A stretch of 64,000 bases of DNA from JBKQVT01 sp963727245 (GCA_963727245.1 CAVSFO010000016.1:124001-188000); one strand, 5' to 3'; shown: positions 9,050 through 17,413, counted from the stretch's first letter. Translations and numbers: made by a program. Notes: generated by a model from the letters alone, not told the origin.

Positions 9050-10056
9050 TCCTTCGGACAAGACCCCTCGATGCTTTCAAGCACGCGACGACGAAATGCG
9101 CCGCTCTCCGCCCGCCGCACGAACGCCAGGAGCGGCTCGACGTGCCGAGCGGTTTCCTCCTCGCTCCAACGGCCGCTCGTATACTTGTCATGGTACAGGA
9201 GCAACTTGCGGCGGAATCGTTTCCGGCTCCGCGCCGCCAGCCGGACATGCCCAGGGAAAACGCGGTATCCCAGGAAGGTCAACCCCATGGAGCAGCCGTT
9301 CAAGCAAACCGGCTTCAGCTCCAAGTGGAGCGAGTCGCGGAGGAACGCGGCAACGTCGTCCCTGACTTGCCGCAACCAGTCCTTCTCGGAATCCCACACG
9401 ACGAAGTCGTCCATGTAGCGCACGTGGCGTCGGCAGCCGAGCGTTTGCTTGACGTGATGATCCAACACGCCCAGATAGTGATTGGCGAAGAACTGGCTGG
9501 TCAGATTGCCGATCGGAACTCCGCGTCCCGGCGACGCCGCGTAGCTGTCGATGACGCCGTCCAGCAGCGCCAGTAGCAGCGGGTCCTTGAACCGGCGGCG
9601 AAGGAGCCCCTTCAACGTAGCGTGGTCGATGCTGTCGAAGTACTTCCGCACGTCCATCTTCAAGTACCAGTCTCCGCTTCGGCAAAAGCGCACCGCGCGA
9701 GTGATCGCTCCGTCCAGCCCCTTGCCTCTTCGGCAGGCGTAGCTGTCGCGGATTTGGTACGCCTCGAAGTGGGGTTCGACGACGTTGATGATTGCGTGCT
9801 GCGCCACACGGTCGCAGAAGGGGGCGGCGCAGATCATCCGCTCCTTGGGATCGAAAATCATGAACGTGCGGTACGGCCCCCAGGGGACGGAACCGGCAAG
9901 CAGTTCCTCGCGCAGGCAGCGCAGCCGCGCGTCCAGATCGGCGCGAAAACGCAGGACCTCCGCCTTCGCCCGCTTCCCTTTAGACGCTTTCCAAAAGGCC
10001 AGCCGGAGGTTGTCGGCCTCCGCAATGCGCTCAATCAGGTTTCCCGCCCGCTTCAT
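9034..10056 (-). CDS. DGR reverse transcriptase
   Basis: This 340-residue protein is an RNA-directed DNA polymerase of the DGR class. Motif A (KMDVRKYFDSIDH) lies near residues 133-145, the motif-4 hallmark IGNLTSQ near 182-188, and the catalytic YMDD box near 214-217. DGR enzymes carry (I/L/V)GxxxSQ here, whereas group II intron enzymes carry QGxxxSP. There is no maturase or endonuclease domain. I chose Met at 10056 (MKRAGNLIERI), which overlaps the HRDC gene by 26 bp; the frame stays open to 10122. The enzyme should copy the TR RNA with errors at adenines and supply cDNA to overwrite the VR. It is intact. Confidence 0.95.
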   Translation of the reverse strand: MKRAGNLIERIAEADNLRLAFWKASKGKRAKAEVLRFRADLDARLRCLREELLAGSVPWGPYRTFMIFDPKERMICAAPFCDRVAQHAIINVVEPHFEAYQIRDSYACRRGKGLDGAITRAVRFCRSGDWYLKMDVRKYFDSIDHATLKGLLRRRFKDPLLLALLDGVIDSYAASPGRGVPIGNLTSQFFANHYLGVLDHHVKQTLGCRRHVRYMDDFVVWDSEKDWLRQVRDDVAAFLRDSLHLELKPVCLNGCSMGLTFLGYRVFPGHVRLAARSRKRFRRKLLLYHDKYTSGRWSEEETARHVEPLLAFVRRAESGAFRRRVLESIEGSCPKEARNA

Positions 10057-10510
10057 CGGTCTGTGCCTGCTTCTTGCCGATTGCCGCCAACAACGTCTCG
10101 CCGTACTTCTCGGTCTTGGCATCCCCGAAGCCGTCGATTTTCTTCAACTCAGCGATGGAGGAGGCCCGCCCCTTCGCCATTTCCGCCAACTGCTCGTTCG
10201 TGCAGACGGCGTACACCGGGATCGCCTCTTTTCCGGCCAATTCCTTGCGGGCCTCCCGTAGTCGGACGAACACGGCGAAATCGTCCGCCGAGAGAATCTC
10301 TTTGTAGTCCACTCGCGCCCGACCGCCCCCTTTGCCTTGCGGTACGCCATCCAAGAGGTACTCGATACAGAAACACCAATACGCCGTCTGGCTGCCCTGC
10401 ACCAGTTCCTTCTGGGCCGACACGGCACGATGCGACCGCAGGAAGCGGTTCAGCCCCTCCTCCGCCTCCGCATCGCCTGTCGCCGGAATGGAAAACAGCT
10501 TGAACTGCAT
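10031..10510 (-). CDS. HRDC-domain DGR accessory protein
   Basis: This 159-residue protein ends in an HRDC domain (about residues 78-148) with LREARKELAGKEAIPVYAV, NEQLAEMAKGRASSIAEL and IDGFGDAKTEKYGETLLAAI. HRDC folds bind nucleic acid in RecQ helicases and RNase D. The N-terminal half (EEGLNRFLRSHRAVSAQKEL) resembles a small partner module that I cannot name. HRDC proteins occur as accessory factors in a subset of DGRs that lack Avd, and here it lies between the target gene and the RT, overlapping the RT by 26 bp. I infer that it helps bind the template RNA or the cDNA. No Avd is visible. Confidence 0.85.
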   Translation of the reverse strand: MQFKLFSIPATGDAEAEEGLNRFLRSHRAVSAQKELVQGSQTAYWCFCIEYLLDGVPQGKGGGRARVDYKEILSADDFAVFVRLREARKELAGKEAIPVYAVCTNEQLAEMAKGRASSIAELKKIDGFGDAKTEKYGETLLAAIGKKQAQTDEAGGKPD

Positions 10511-10553
10511 TATCTAGATCACCTATCTTAACACGACCACACAACGAACTCCC

Positions 10554-10570
10554 CCAGGGCTTCGCCCTGG
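10554..10570. other. Short GC hairpin upstream of the HRDC gene
   Basis: A 7-bp stem (CCAGGGC with GCCCTGG) and 3-base loop lie between the target gene and the HRDC gene. It could be a processing or attenuation site; function is unproven. Confidence 0.35.
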
Positions 10571-10644
10571 ACCCAAGAGCACCTTGCCCTTGCAACTCGC
10601 TCCGCCTGTGCTTGCCCGGCTACGGCCCGTCCCGGGCCTCCGCT

Positions 10645-10670
10645 GCGGGCTGCGCACCGGCTGCGCCCGC
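10645..10670. other. GC-rich hairpin just downstream of the VR
   Basis: GCGGGC and GCGC pair with GCGCCCGC across a 7-base loop with one bulged T. The hairpin ends about 22 bp past the 3' end of the VR on the sense strand. Several DGRs have a GC-rich hairpin or cruciform at this position that aids target recognition, so the role is inferred from location. Confidence 0.5.
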
Positions 10671-10678
10671 TCACCCCG

Positions 10679-13075
10679 CTACTCCCCCGCCACTCGGGAG
10701 ACACGCAGGCCCAGGCCGTTGTCCCGGCACCCGGGCCCGTCGTCGCCGCGGCCCGCCGAGCGGCAGCACCCGGCGTCGTGGAACCAGCCGCCGCCGCGAA
10801 CCACGCGACCCGAGCCCGTTATAGGCCCCGTGGGATCGTCCGTCGGCGATTCCTTGTAACCGCCATCATACCAATCCTGGCACCACTCCCACACGTTGCC
10901 GTGCATATCGTACAGCCCCCAGGCGTTCGGCTTCTTCTCGCCCACCGGGTGCGTCTTGCCGCCAGAATTACCGTCATACCACGCATATCCGCCCAGCCCC
11001 GACTCCTCGTCCCCGAAGCAATACGCGCGTCGTGCTCCCCGCCCGGCAAGCGTATTCCCACTGCGCCTCGCTGGGCAGCGAAAACTTTCCGCCGCCAATC
11101 TTGTCGTTGAGCTTGTCGAAAAACCGCTGGCAGTCGTCCCAACTGACGGTCTCCACCGGGTTCTTCGGGCCCTTGAATTTGCTCGGGTTGTTGCCCATGA
11201 CGGCCTCCCACTGCTCCTGCGTCACCAGGTACTTGCCCAGGTAGAACGGCTTGGTGATCCGCACGCGGTGCTGCGGCTTCTCGTCGCCTTGGGCGTTGTT
11301 GTCCGAATCGGGCGAGCCCATCATAAACTCGCCCGCCGGGATCAGGACCAACTCCATCTTTACCCCGCCACCGAGGTCCACGGCGATTCCCTTTGCGGGC
11401 AATGTGGCAGGGGCAGGAACCGGGATCGGCCGCGTCACGGTGATGATGAAACTGGTCTGGGTCGTTTGGCCCTCCCGGCCAGTGGCGGAAACGCTGATTT
11501 CCTGTTGCCCCGCGGGCTCGGCCAGCGGGGGCGTCCACAAAAACAGGCCCGTTTGCCGGTCGATATTGGCGCCCGGCGGAGCATTGGCGTCCAGGCTGAA
11601 CCGCACCTTGCCTTGCCACTGCGCCGGGTCCTCAGGTGGCACCGCAACGCTCAACTCCTTGCCCGCTTCGACGGTCTGTGGCCCGACGGCTTGTAGCCGC
11701 AAGGGCGGAATCGGCCTGAGCACATTGGGGATGGGCCTGGGGCGCAGCGGGGCAGGCACAGGCGCCACCGCCGTCTGGACACCTGTGTCTGGCCGGCCGG
11801 GGCGGTGCAAGCGGGAAGCCAGTAGGAAAAACCCAAGCCCAATTGCGACGAGAACGGCAACGAGCGCCACCGCCCGAAGGAAGTTGTGGAGGATCGCGTT
11901 TTCCGGGCCGACGATCCACCCCAGCACGCGGTCCAACGGCCGGGCGACTGCGGCCAGGGGGCGCAAGAGGCGTGCCGCGATGCTCGCTGGGGCGGCGGGA
12001 ACGGCACCAGACCCCGAAACTAGCGAGACGCCAGTGCTACCGGGCGCGGCCGCCGACGCCTGAACCGGCAGGGCCACCGTCTCCAGCGGTCCTCTGGCCG
12101 CCAAGACTCTCTCGACCGCCCTTGCTTCTGCCCGCTCCAGCGGCCGCACCCTGCCGTCTGTGACCAGCTCGTCGAGCAAGGGCGCGTCGGCCAGCGGCCG
12201 ACCGCAGGCCAGAATCAACCGGCCCACCATGGTGCGGGCGTCGGCGTCCTCGTGCCGCCAGAGCGTTTGAAATGCCTGGGACTCGGCCGGCCGAAGGAAG
12301 TCGGACTCCTGGAAGATCAGGTTTTCGTCGTTGTTGAATCGCTGCCAGAGTTCGGCCTGTCCGCCGGCCAGGCAACGGATTCCGCTGTAGATGACCAGGT
12401 GGGAGAAGCGGTCCACCGCGCCATTGTAAATCTTCTCCCGAAACCGCTGGGGGTGTTGATAGTTCAGGTGCCCCAACTCGCCGGACGGCGTGTCGGCCAG
12501 CTCGGGCGTGTGCATGCCGTCGTAATCGACCAGGCGGAGATCCAAGACACCGCGCTCTCGGGGAACCAAGAGGACGTTGCCGTGTTGCAAGTCGGCGTGC
12601 GCGACCTCCTTCTTGTGAAGCATGTGCGCCAGTTTCACCCACATTCCCGGCAACTTCCTGAGGTCATAGGTGCGCTCCCTCGCCGTCAGCTCCTGCTGGA
12701 AGAACTCGTTCAGGGTGAGGCCCTCGACCCAACGCATCTTGAGCACGGGGAACCAACCGCCGCGGACGCGGATTCCGGGCTCAAGGTAGTTGAAGTCCAC
12801 AACGAAGGGGAGCTTGGCGGCCTCAAGCTTCTTGGCTATCTCGCGGTAGCGCTGCTGCCTGGTGGGGGCCGCATTCTGAAACATTTCAGCGCCCAGGCGT
12901 TCCCGGTGTGCGGACAGTTCACCTTATAAACGACCGCGAAGGTGCCCGTCCATTTCAAGAGCCTCCCCATCATTCGTTCCGGCTCGCCGGCCTGGAGTTC
13001 GTTGTCGGCCGCCGACGAGCGCAGGTTCTGGACGGCCTCGTCAAAGTCGTTGATGGTGGGCCAGAAATCCGGCAT
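10679..13075 (-). CDS. DGR target: membrane Ser/Thr kinase with FGE/C-type-lectin-fold variable domain
   Basis: The reconstructed protein is about 798 residues. A kinase domain comes first: a nucleotide loop (TGTFAVVYKV), Lys64 in WALKCF, the catalytic loop HADLQHGN near 160 and VDYDGM near 184. A transmembrane helix lies near residues 395-418 (VALVAVLVAIGLGFFLL). It is followed by a proline-rich linker, an Ig/cadherin-like putative domain (IDRQTGLFLWTPPL) and an FGE-sulfatase domain from about 572 (LVLIPAGEFMMGSP, NPVETVSWDDCQRF, LYDMHGNVWEWCQDWY). The last ~40 residues are the VR. Kinase inside and variable domain outside is the expected topology. Two frame changes are needed, near 12880-12895 and near 11024-11030. 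It starts 19 bp after the PP2C gene. Confidence 0.9.
10693..10816 (-). other. DGR variable region (VR)
   Basis: This is the 3' end of the FGE-domain coding sequence and matches the TR at 8926-9049. By eye, 25 of 25 differences are at TR adenines: 18 to G, 6 to T and 1 to C on the sense strand. Residues altered include Lys to Gly, Asn to Val, Phe, His, Gly, Cys or Asp, and Arg to Gly. The constant framework GLGLRVSR is identical, and identity ends sharply after CCCGAG, as expected near the IMH boundary. The stop codon of the gene follows at 10679. Confidence 0.95.
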
Positions 13076-13094
13076 GTGGTCCTCGTGCGGCAAT

Positions 13095-13832
13095 CTAGGG
13101 GACGACCGCCAGGAGTGTGGCGTCGTCGTCTTGGAGTTTTCGGGCGTCGCGGAGGCGTTGGAGCCAGGCGGCGAACTGCCCGCCCGGGTTGGCCGCCGCC
13201 CGCAGCGATTCGAATTGCCCCCAGGGGTCCCCGCCACCTTCAAATTCGGCCAGGCACCAGCGGGCCAGGGCATCGGTGACCAGCCAGAGGCGGTCGCCGA
13301 TGCGGGCCTGACCGTGGGCGTACACGCTGAGCTTTTCGCGATCGTGCTTGGGCGAGGCCCGCGAACCGACCAGCGGCGGACGATCGTTGAACTTCCCTGA
13401 CTCGTCGAGCGGGAAGGCGCGGAGCAGTTGGTTCCCGCGGCTGTGGAACAAGCAGGTGTCGCCGACGGCCACCGTGCGCCACTCGACGCCCCCCTCGGCG
13501 ACTTCGCCCAGCACAACGCCGAGGAAGGTTGCGAAGGCGCCGCGGTCGAACTTCGCCTTGGCGTAGTAGGGCATCGTCAGGCCGTCGACGGCGGTTCGCC
13601 ACCGCTGCTGGAGGGCGGGGAGGGCGTCGGTCCAGTCGGCGAGGTCGAGCGGAGCTTGCGCGACGAATTGCTCTACCAGCAGGCGGGCCCAGAGATCGGC
13701 GAACGAAGTGTCGCTTGCCCCGTCGGCCAGGGCGAATCGCCCCGCCGCCGCATCGGCGGCCGACGCGTCTTCGTATTCTTCCGGCGCGTTGCCGCTCCTC
13801 GGCAGCCAAAAGAGAGAGGACTCTGCGACCAT
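13095..13832 (-). CDS. PP2C-family protein phosphatase
   Basis: The 245-residue protein has the metal-binding and catalytic motifs of PP2C phosphatases: ALADGASD, VAVGDTCLF, LVTDAL and the C-terminal DDDATLL. There is no signal peptide or membrane helix, so it is cytoplasmic. It lies 24 bp after the vWA gene and 19 bp before the receptor kinase gene. It should dephosphorylate the kinase or its substrates. vWA, PP2C and kinase in this order resemble the TerY-P triad known from tellurite/stress-related operons. The sequence is intact. Confidence 0.88.
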   Translation of the reverse strand: MVAESSLFWLPRSGNAPEEYEDASAADAAAGRFALADGASDTSFADLWARLLVEQFVAQAPLDLADWTDALPALQQRWRTAVDGLTMPYYAKAKFDRGAFATFLGVVLGEVAEGGVEWRTVAVGDTCLFHSRGNQLLRAFPLDESGKFNDRPPLVGSRASPKHDREKLSVYAHGQARIGDRLWLVTDALARWCLAEFEGGGDPWGQFESLRAAANPGGQFAAWLQRLRDARKLQDDDATLLAVVP

Positions 13833-13856
13833 GATGGCCCCCGATCCGCCGTGCGG

Positions 13857-14693
13857 CTAGGTGCTGCTCACCGTTGCGATGTCCAGAAGCGTGGTCACCG
13901 AGGCCATGTCCGCGTTGAATGCGAAGCCCCGAGCGCCCTCCGCGTCGGCAAATGGCACCTCCTTGGTTTTGGCCCGACCGATCATCCCCGGAGTCAGTTG
14001 GCTCGTCATGCTGAACAACCGCCGCGCGTTGTCGTCGGGCAGGCCGACTTCGCTGGCCGGGTAGAGAATCGGGGTACTGCAGCGCTTTGAAATATGGAGG
14101 TTGAACAACAGCACGTTGCCATCGCTGGAGGCGATGCCGCGAAGGCTGGCGGCCCCGGGTGAAGGATCGCCGTCGTTGGCCGCGCCGTCGGTGATGTTAA
14201 ACACGATGGGCGGAAAACAATCGGGGTGCTGGCTGACGAAGTCGGCGGTCACCTGATACGCCACGCGAAGTACCTGACACATCGGAGTCTGACCGTCTGC
14301 CACAGGGTCGATCCACACGGCGAACTCGGACACCTGCTCGATCTGCCCCCCCGTCCCGTCCGCCACCAGCCGCCTTCGCTGCTCCATGCGCAACGGACAA
14401 CTTGCGATCTGGCTCACGGGACGGGAGATCTCCCCCGCCAGGCTGCCGGGAAACCCCAGGTTCAACTCCCTGCCGTAGCCAACGACGCCGAGAAAATAGC
14501 GGTCCCGGACAACCGTTCCCCGGCAGCACTCGCTGACCAGTACGTTGATTAGGCCGTTGACCGCCTCTGCGACGCCCTGCGCCTTGGTCCTCGTCGCATC
14601 GATGCCCCAGGGTTCCGCCATCGAACCGGACTGGTCCAGCAGAAAGATCATCAACGTCGGGTTACGGGTGTTTATCGGTTGCTCATACGGCAT
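13857..14693 (-). CDS. vWA-domain protein (TerY-like)
   Basis: This 278-residue protein is a von Willebrand factor A domain. The metal-dependent adhesion site is visible as LDQSGSMAEPW (DxSxS) and, further on, as NITDGAAND. No signal peptide is present, so it is probably cytoplasmic and a scaffold or sensor for partner binding. It is the first gene of the operon with PP2C, kinase, HRDC and RT. In TerY-P triads the vWA protein is thought to be regulated by phosphorylation; that role is inferred. The start at 14693 has a GGAGGG ribosome site nine bases upstream. Confidence 0.86.
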   Translation of the reverse strand: MPYEQPINTRNPTLMIFLLDQSGSMAEPWGIDATRTKAQGVAEAVNGLINVLVSECCRGTVVRDRYFLGVVGYGRELNLGFPGSLAGEISRPVSQIASCPLRMEQRRRLVADGTGGQIEQVSEFAVWIDPVADGQTPMCQVLRVAYQVTADFVSQHPDCFPPIVFNITDGAANDGDPSPGAASLRGIASSDGNVLLFNLHISKRCSTPILYPASEVGLPDDNARRLFSMTSQLTPGMIGRAKTKEVPFADAEGARGFAFNADMASVTTLLDIATVSST

Positions 14694-14722
14694 AGTGGCA
14701 CGCCCTCCGCTTGTGGCCCCCT

Positions 14723-14752
14723 AATATAACAGACGGAGGCCCCATTTGACAA
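14723..14752 (-). promoter_or_regulatory. Probable sigma70-type promoter of the vWA-PP2C-kinase-DGR operon
   Basis: On the minus strand TTGTCA (14747-14752) and TATATT (14723-14728) are separated by 18 bp. Each matches the consensus at five of six positions. Transcription would start about 20 bases before the vWA start codon. No other promoter-like site is evident inside the operon. Confidence 0.55.
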
Positions 14753-14919
14753 CAACGCAGCAGGCTTGCGATGCGGAAGCGACCATTGATGTGGCGCCCG
14801 AGGGTCAGGGGGGACAAGGCAAGGGCCTTCCGCTGGGCAGCCCCCCCGTTTTTAGCATTCCAGTCCGGTCAAAATCTCCGTCAAGACCGCCTCGCAAGCT
14901 GCCGATACCCTAAAATGAC

Positions 14920-14935
14920 AAGTGATATATCACTT
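14920..14935. promoter_or_regulatory. Perfect 16-bp palindrome upstream of cysH
   Basis: AAGTGATATATCACTT is a perfect palindrome in the intergenic region between the DGR operon and cysH. It lies just upstream of a promoter-like pair (TTTACT at 14953-14958, TATACT at 14975-14980). It is a candidate binding site for a dimeric regulator. Confidence 0.5.
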
Positions 14936-15072
14936 TGTTGATAACTTTACTGTTTACTTCCGCCGCGAGCTTGATATACTGAATGAAACACCACGCGAAG
15001 CGGCAATTCTACTGCGACGCGCCACCCACGACGAATCAAGGTCCATGAGCACGCTAGCGATGGAGTCCATAG

Positions 15073-15852
15073 TGCCCGCCCTACGCCAAGCGCGGGCAGG
15101 CCGCTCAAACCACGGACACGGCAACGCCCAAGGCGGCAGCCGTCCGTGTCGCCCAGTCGGAGAAACTCGATTGGCTGGAGCGTAAGAGTCAAGCCCTGGA
15201 AGGGGCCACGCCGGAAGAAATTCTCACCTGGGCGGTGGAAGCCTACTTCCCGCGCTTCACCATGGCCACCGGCTTGGGGCCGGAAGGCTGCGTGATCGTC
15301 TCCATGCTGGCGAAGATCGAGCCGCGGGTCTATGTCTTTAATCTCGACACCGGCTACCAGTTTCCGGAGACGCTTGAGTTGCGTGATCGCATCGCCCAGC
15401 GCTATGGCATGGTCATCGACTTGCAGCGGCCGGAGCTTTCTGTCCCGCAGTACGAGGCGGTTCATGGCGGGCCGGTCTACCAGCACGACCCCGATCGTTG
15501 CTGCTTCGACCGCAAGGTGGCGGTGCTGCACCGCGTGGCGGCCGGTTTCGACGCCTGGGCGACCGGCGTCCGCCGCGACCAAAGCCCCACCCGCGCCGAG
15601 ACGCCGATTGTCCGCTGGGACAAGAAATTCGGCCTGGTGAAGATCAGCCCGTTGGCGGCCTGGACCAAGAGCGACGTCTGGAATCGCATTCTCAGCGAAG
15701 ACGTGCCCTACAATCCGCTGCATGATCGAGGCTATCCGAGCATCGGTTGCTGGCCCTGCACCCGCGCGGTGACGCCGGGGGAAGACGAGCGGGCGGGCCG
15801 CTGGAGCGGCACGGCAAAGACCGAGTGCGGCCTGCACACGGCCGCCGAGTAA
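15073..15852 (+). CDS. cysH: APS reductase (assimilatory, [4Fe-4S] type), start uncertain
   Basis: CysH reduces adenylyl sulfate to sulfite with thioredoxin in assimilatory sulfate reduction. The [4Fe-4S] class is shown by the paired cysteines in DRCCFDRK and by SIGCWPCT. The catalytic tail cysteine is in KTECGLH. Other signatures are NLDTGYQFPET and GVRRDQSPTR. The frame is open from 15073, and the family-like region begins near 15163 (LDWLERKSQALEG), upstream of the GTG at 15235 that is the first in-frame start. An ATG near 15045 in another frame may be the true start if one base is wrong between 15060 and 15120. The gene converges on hypB with two bases between stops. Confidence 0.85.
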   Translation, partial: CPPYAKRGQAAQTTDTATPKAAAVRVAQSEKLDWLERKSQALEGATPEEILTWAVEAYFPRFTMATGLGPEGCVIVSMLAKIEPRVYVFNLDTGYQFPETLELRDRIAQRYGMVIDLQRPELSVPQYEAVHGGPVYQHDPDRCCFDRKVAVLHRVAAGFDAWATGVRRDQSPTRAETPIVRWDKKFGLVKISPLAAWTKSDVWNRILSEDVPYNPLHDRGYPSIGCWPCTRAVTPGEDERAGRWSGTAKTECGLHTAAE

Positions 15853-15854
15853 TC

Positions 15855-16514
15855 TCAGACCTTCTTTCGCTCCAGGCAGCGCTGGGCCAGCCAGGCGGCG
15901 GCCGGCGCAATGCCCGCGCCCGTCTTCGCCGAGACCGGCCAAACGGACGCTGCGGGCGCCAATCGCTTCATGTCGGCCGTGATCCGCTCCACGCGGAAGT
16001 CGCTGTGCTCCAACAGGTCGACCTTGCTCACCACCAGCGCGTCGGAGCCCTGGAAGATGGCTGGATACTTCACCGCCTTGTCGTCCCCCTCGGCGGTGCT
16101 GAGCACGACGATGCGGAGATGCTCGCCCAGATCGAAGCCGGCCGTACAGACCAGGTTGCCGACGTTCTCGATCGCCAGCAGATCGATCCGCTCCAGCTCG
16201 AGGTCGGCCAGGGCCGAGACGATCATGTTGGCGTCGAGATGGCAGGCGCCGTCGGTATTGATTTGGACGACCGGCAGCCCCAGGGCCTCGATCCGCTGGG
16301 CGTCGATCGAGCCGGCGATGTCCCCCTCGATGACCGCCGCCGCCAGCCGGCCGCGCAATTGGCCCAGCAGGGCTTCCAGGAGGGTCGTCTTGCCGCAACC
16401 CGGCGAGCCCACGATATTGACGCAAAACACGCCGGCGGCGTCGAAGCGGGCGCGATTTTCGGCGGCAAGTTGCTCGTTGGCCCTCAGCAGGCTCTTGGCG
16501 GCCACGATTTTCAT
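15855..16514 (-). CDS. hypB: Hydrogenase nickel incorporation protein HypB
   Basis: HypB is a GTPase that helps load nickel into NiFe hydrogenases. The 219-residue protein has the P-loop GSPGCGKTTLLEAL, the metal-site segment IENVGNLVCTAGFDLGEH and the guanine motif SKVDLL. No histidine-rich nickel-storage tail is present. The start at 16514 (MKIVAAKSLLRANEQ) overlaps the hypA stop by four bases (ATGA), which indicates translational coupling. It is the last gene of a small minus-strand cluster with hypA and a maturation protease. Confidence 0.92.
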   Translation of the reverse strand: MKIVAAKSLLRANEQLAAENRARFDAAGVFCVNIVGSPGCGKTTLLEALLGQLRGRLAAAVIEGDIAGSIDAQRIEALGLPVVQINTDGACHLDANMIVSALADLELERIDLLAIENVGNLVCTAGFDLGEHLRIVVLSTAEGDDKAVKYPAIFQGSDALVVSKVDLLEHSDFRVERITADMKRLAPAASVWPVSAKTGAGIAPAAAWLAQRCLERKKV

Positions 16515-16864
16515 GGAACGTCCTCCAGTTCGATGCTTTGCAGGAACAATTGCCGGCCCTCTTCGATGGTAATCTCCGGGCTCCGACAACGGGGACATTC
16601 GACGACCAACTGGTCGATCTCCTCGCGGCCGCCGCAGGCACCGCAGCAGCAAACCGCCCGCGGCTGGTCGATGTCGACCTTGGCCCCCTCGACTACGGTG
16701 CCCGGGGCCAAGAGCTCGAAGGCGAAGCGGAGGGAATCGCAATGCACGCCCGAGAGCCGCCCGATCGCCAACTCCAACCGCGTCACGCCGCCGCGCTGCC
16801 CGGCGCGGCGGACCTCCCGGCGAACCTGTTCGATCAAGGCCTCGACGATGGCCAATTCGTGCAT
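16511..16864 (-). CDS. hypA: Hydrogenase maturation nickel metallochaperone HypA
   Basis: HypA delivers nickel to HypB and hydrogenase precursors. From Met at 16864 the protein is 117 residues and begins MHELAIVEALIEQV, the canonical family start with the nickel-binding Met-His. A zinc site follows with CCCGACGG and CPRCRSPE. The upstream open frame to 16909 is not family-like. The stop overlaps hypB by four bases. Confidence 0.93.
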   Translation of the reverse strand: MHELAIVEALIEQVRREVRRAGQRGGVTRLELAIGRLSGVHCDSLRFAFELLAPGTVVEGAKVDIDQPRAVCCCGACGGREEIDQLVVECPRCRSPEITIEEGRQLFLQSIELEDVP

Positions 16865-16936
16865 GGGGTAGCGCAGCGGAGGGGGCAAAGGTTCAACGCG
16901 GGCAGTCACTCGCCACGATCCATTATACCACTCCGC

Positions 16937-17413
16937 TCAGGGGACAGCGCCTTGCCAGCCATCCAGCGCATTGACGACTCCTTCCACCGCCTTGGGCACG
17001 GCCGCCGCCACCGCCGGCGTGCAAGATTCCCCGAAATTCACCACATCTTCCGCCTCGATCCCCACCAAGAGGATATTGCGGTCCTCGGGCAGGTGCAGCC
17101 CGGCCTGCCGCCCCAACGCCAACGCCGTGGGCAGATTCACGTCATGGGCCGAGGCACTGCGCTGCGTGGGGATGGCGTCCGGCCGCAGGCAATGGATCGT
17201 CCCCGGCGGGGCCCCCGTGCAGATCGCGTCGATCACGACGGCGCGGTCGCAGCCGACCAGTCGCTCCATCAACCGCAGCCCGCCCCAGTAATCTTCGCCG
17301 ACCTCGATGTCGGGCCGGCCGGCCAGGCGGGATTTCAACTCCGCAGCGACGCGCAGGCCCACGCTGTCGTCGCTCACCAACGGATTGCCCAAACCCAGGA
17401 CCAGGGTCTTCAT
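16937..17413 (-). CDS. Hydrogenase maturation protease (HyaD/HycI family)
   Basis: This 158-residue endopeptidase cuts the C-terminal extension of the NiFe hydrogenase large subunit after nickel insertion. The start MKTLVLGLGNPLVSDDSVG at 17413 is typical, with the metal-binding acidic residues in GNPLVSDD, in DAICTGAPPG and in a later SAHDVNLP segment. The longer open frame to 17527 lacks similarity. hypA and hypB lie 72 bp downstream. No hydrogenase subunits are present in the window: upstream lies the giant autotransporter gene. The cluster is orphaned here, and the hydrogenase must lie elsewhere in the genome if it exists. Confidence 0.85.
   Translation of the reverse strand: MKTLVLGLGNPLVSDDSVGLRVAAELKSRLAGRPDIEVGEDYWGGLRLMERLVGCDRAVVIDAICTGAPPGTIHCLRPDAIPTQRSASAHDVNLPTALALGRQAGLHLPEDRNILLVGIEAEDVVNFGESCTPAVAAAVPKAVEGVVNALDGWQGAVP

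Noticed and set aside
9034..10056. Group II intron or retron reverse transcriptase
   Set aside because: No maturase or intron domains; the motif is IGNLTSQ rather than QGxxxSP; a TR/VR pair is present.
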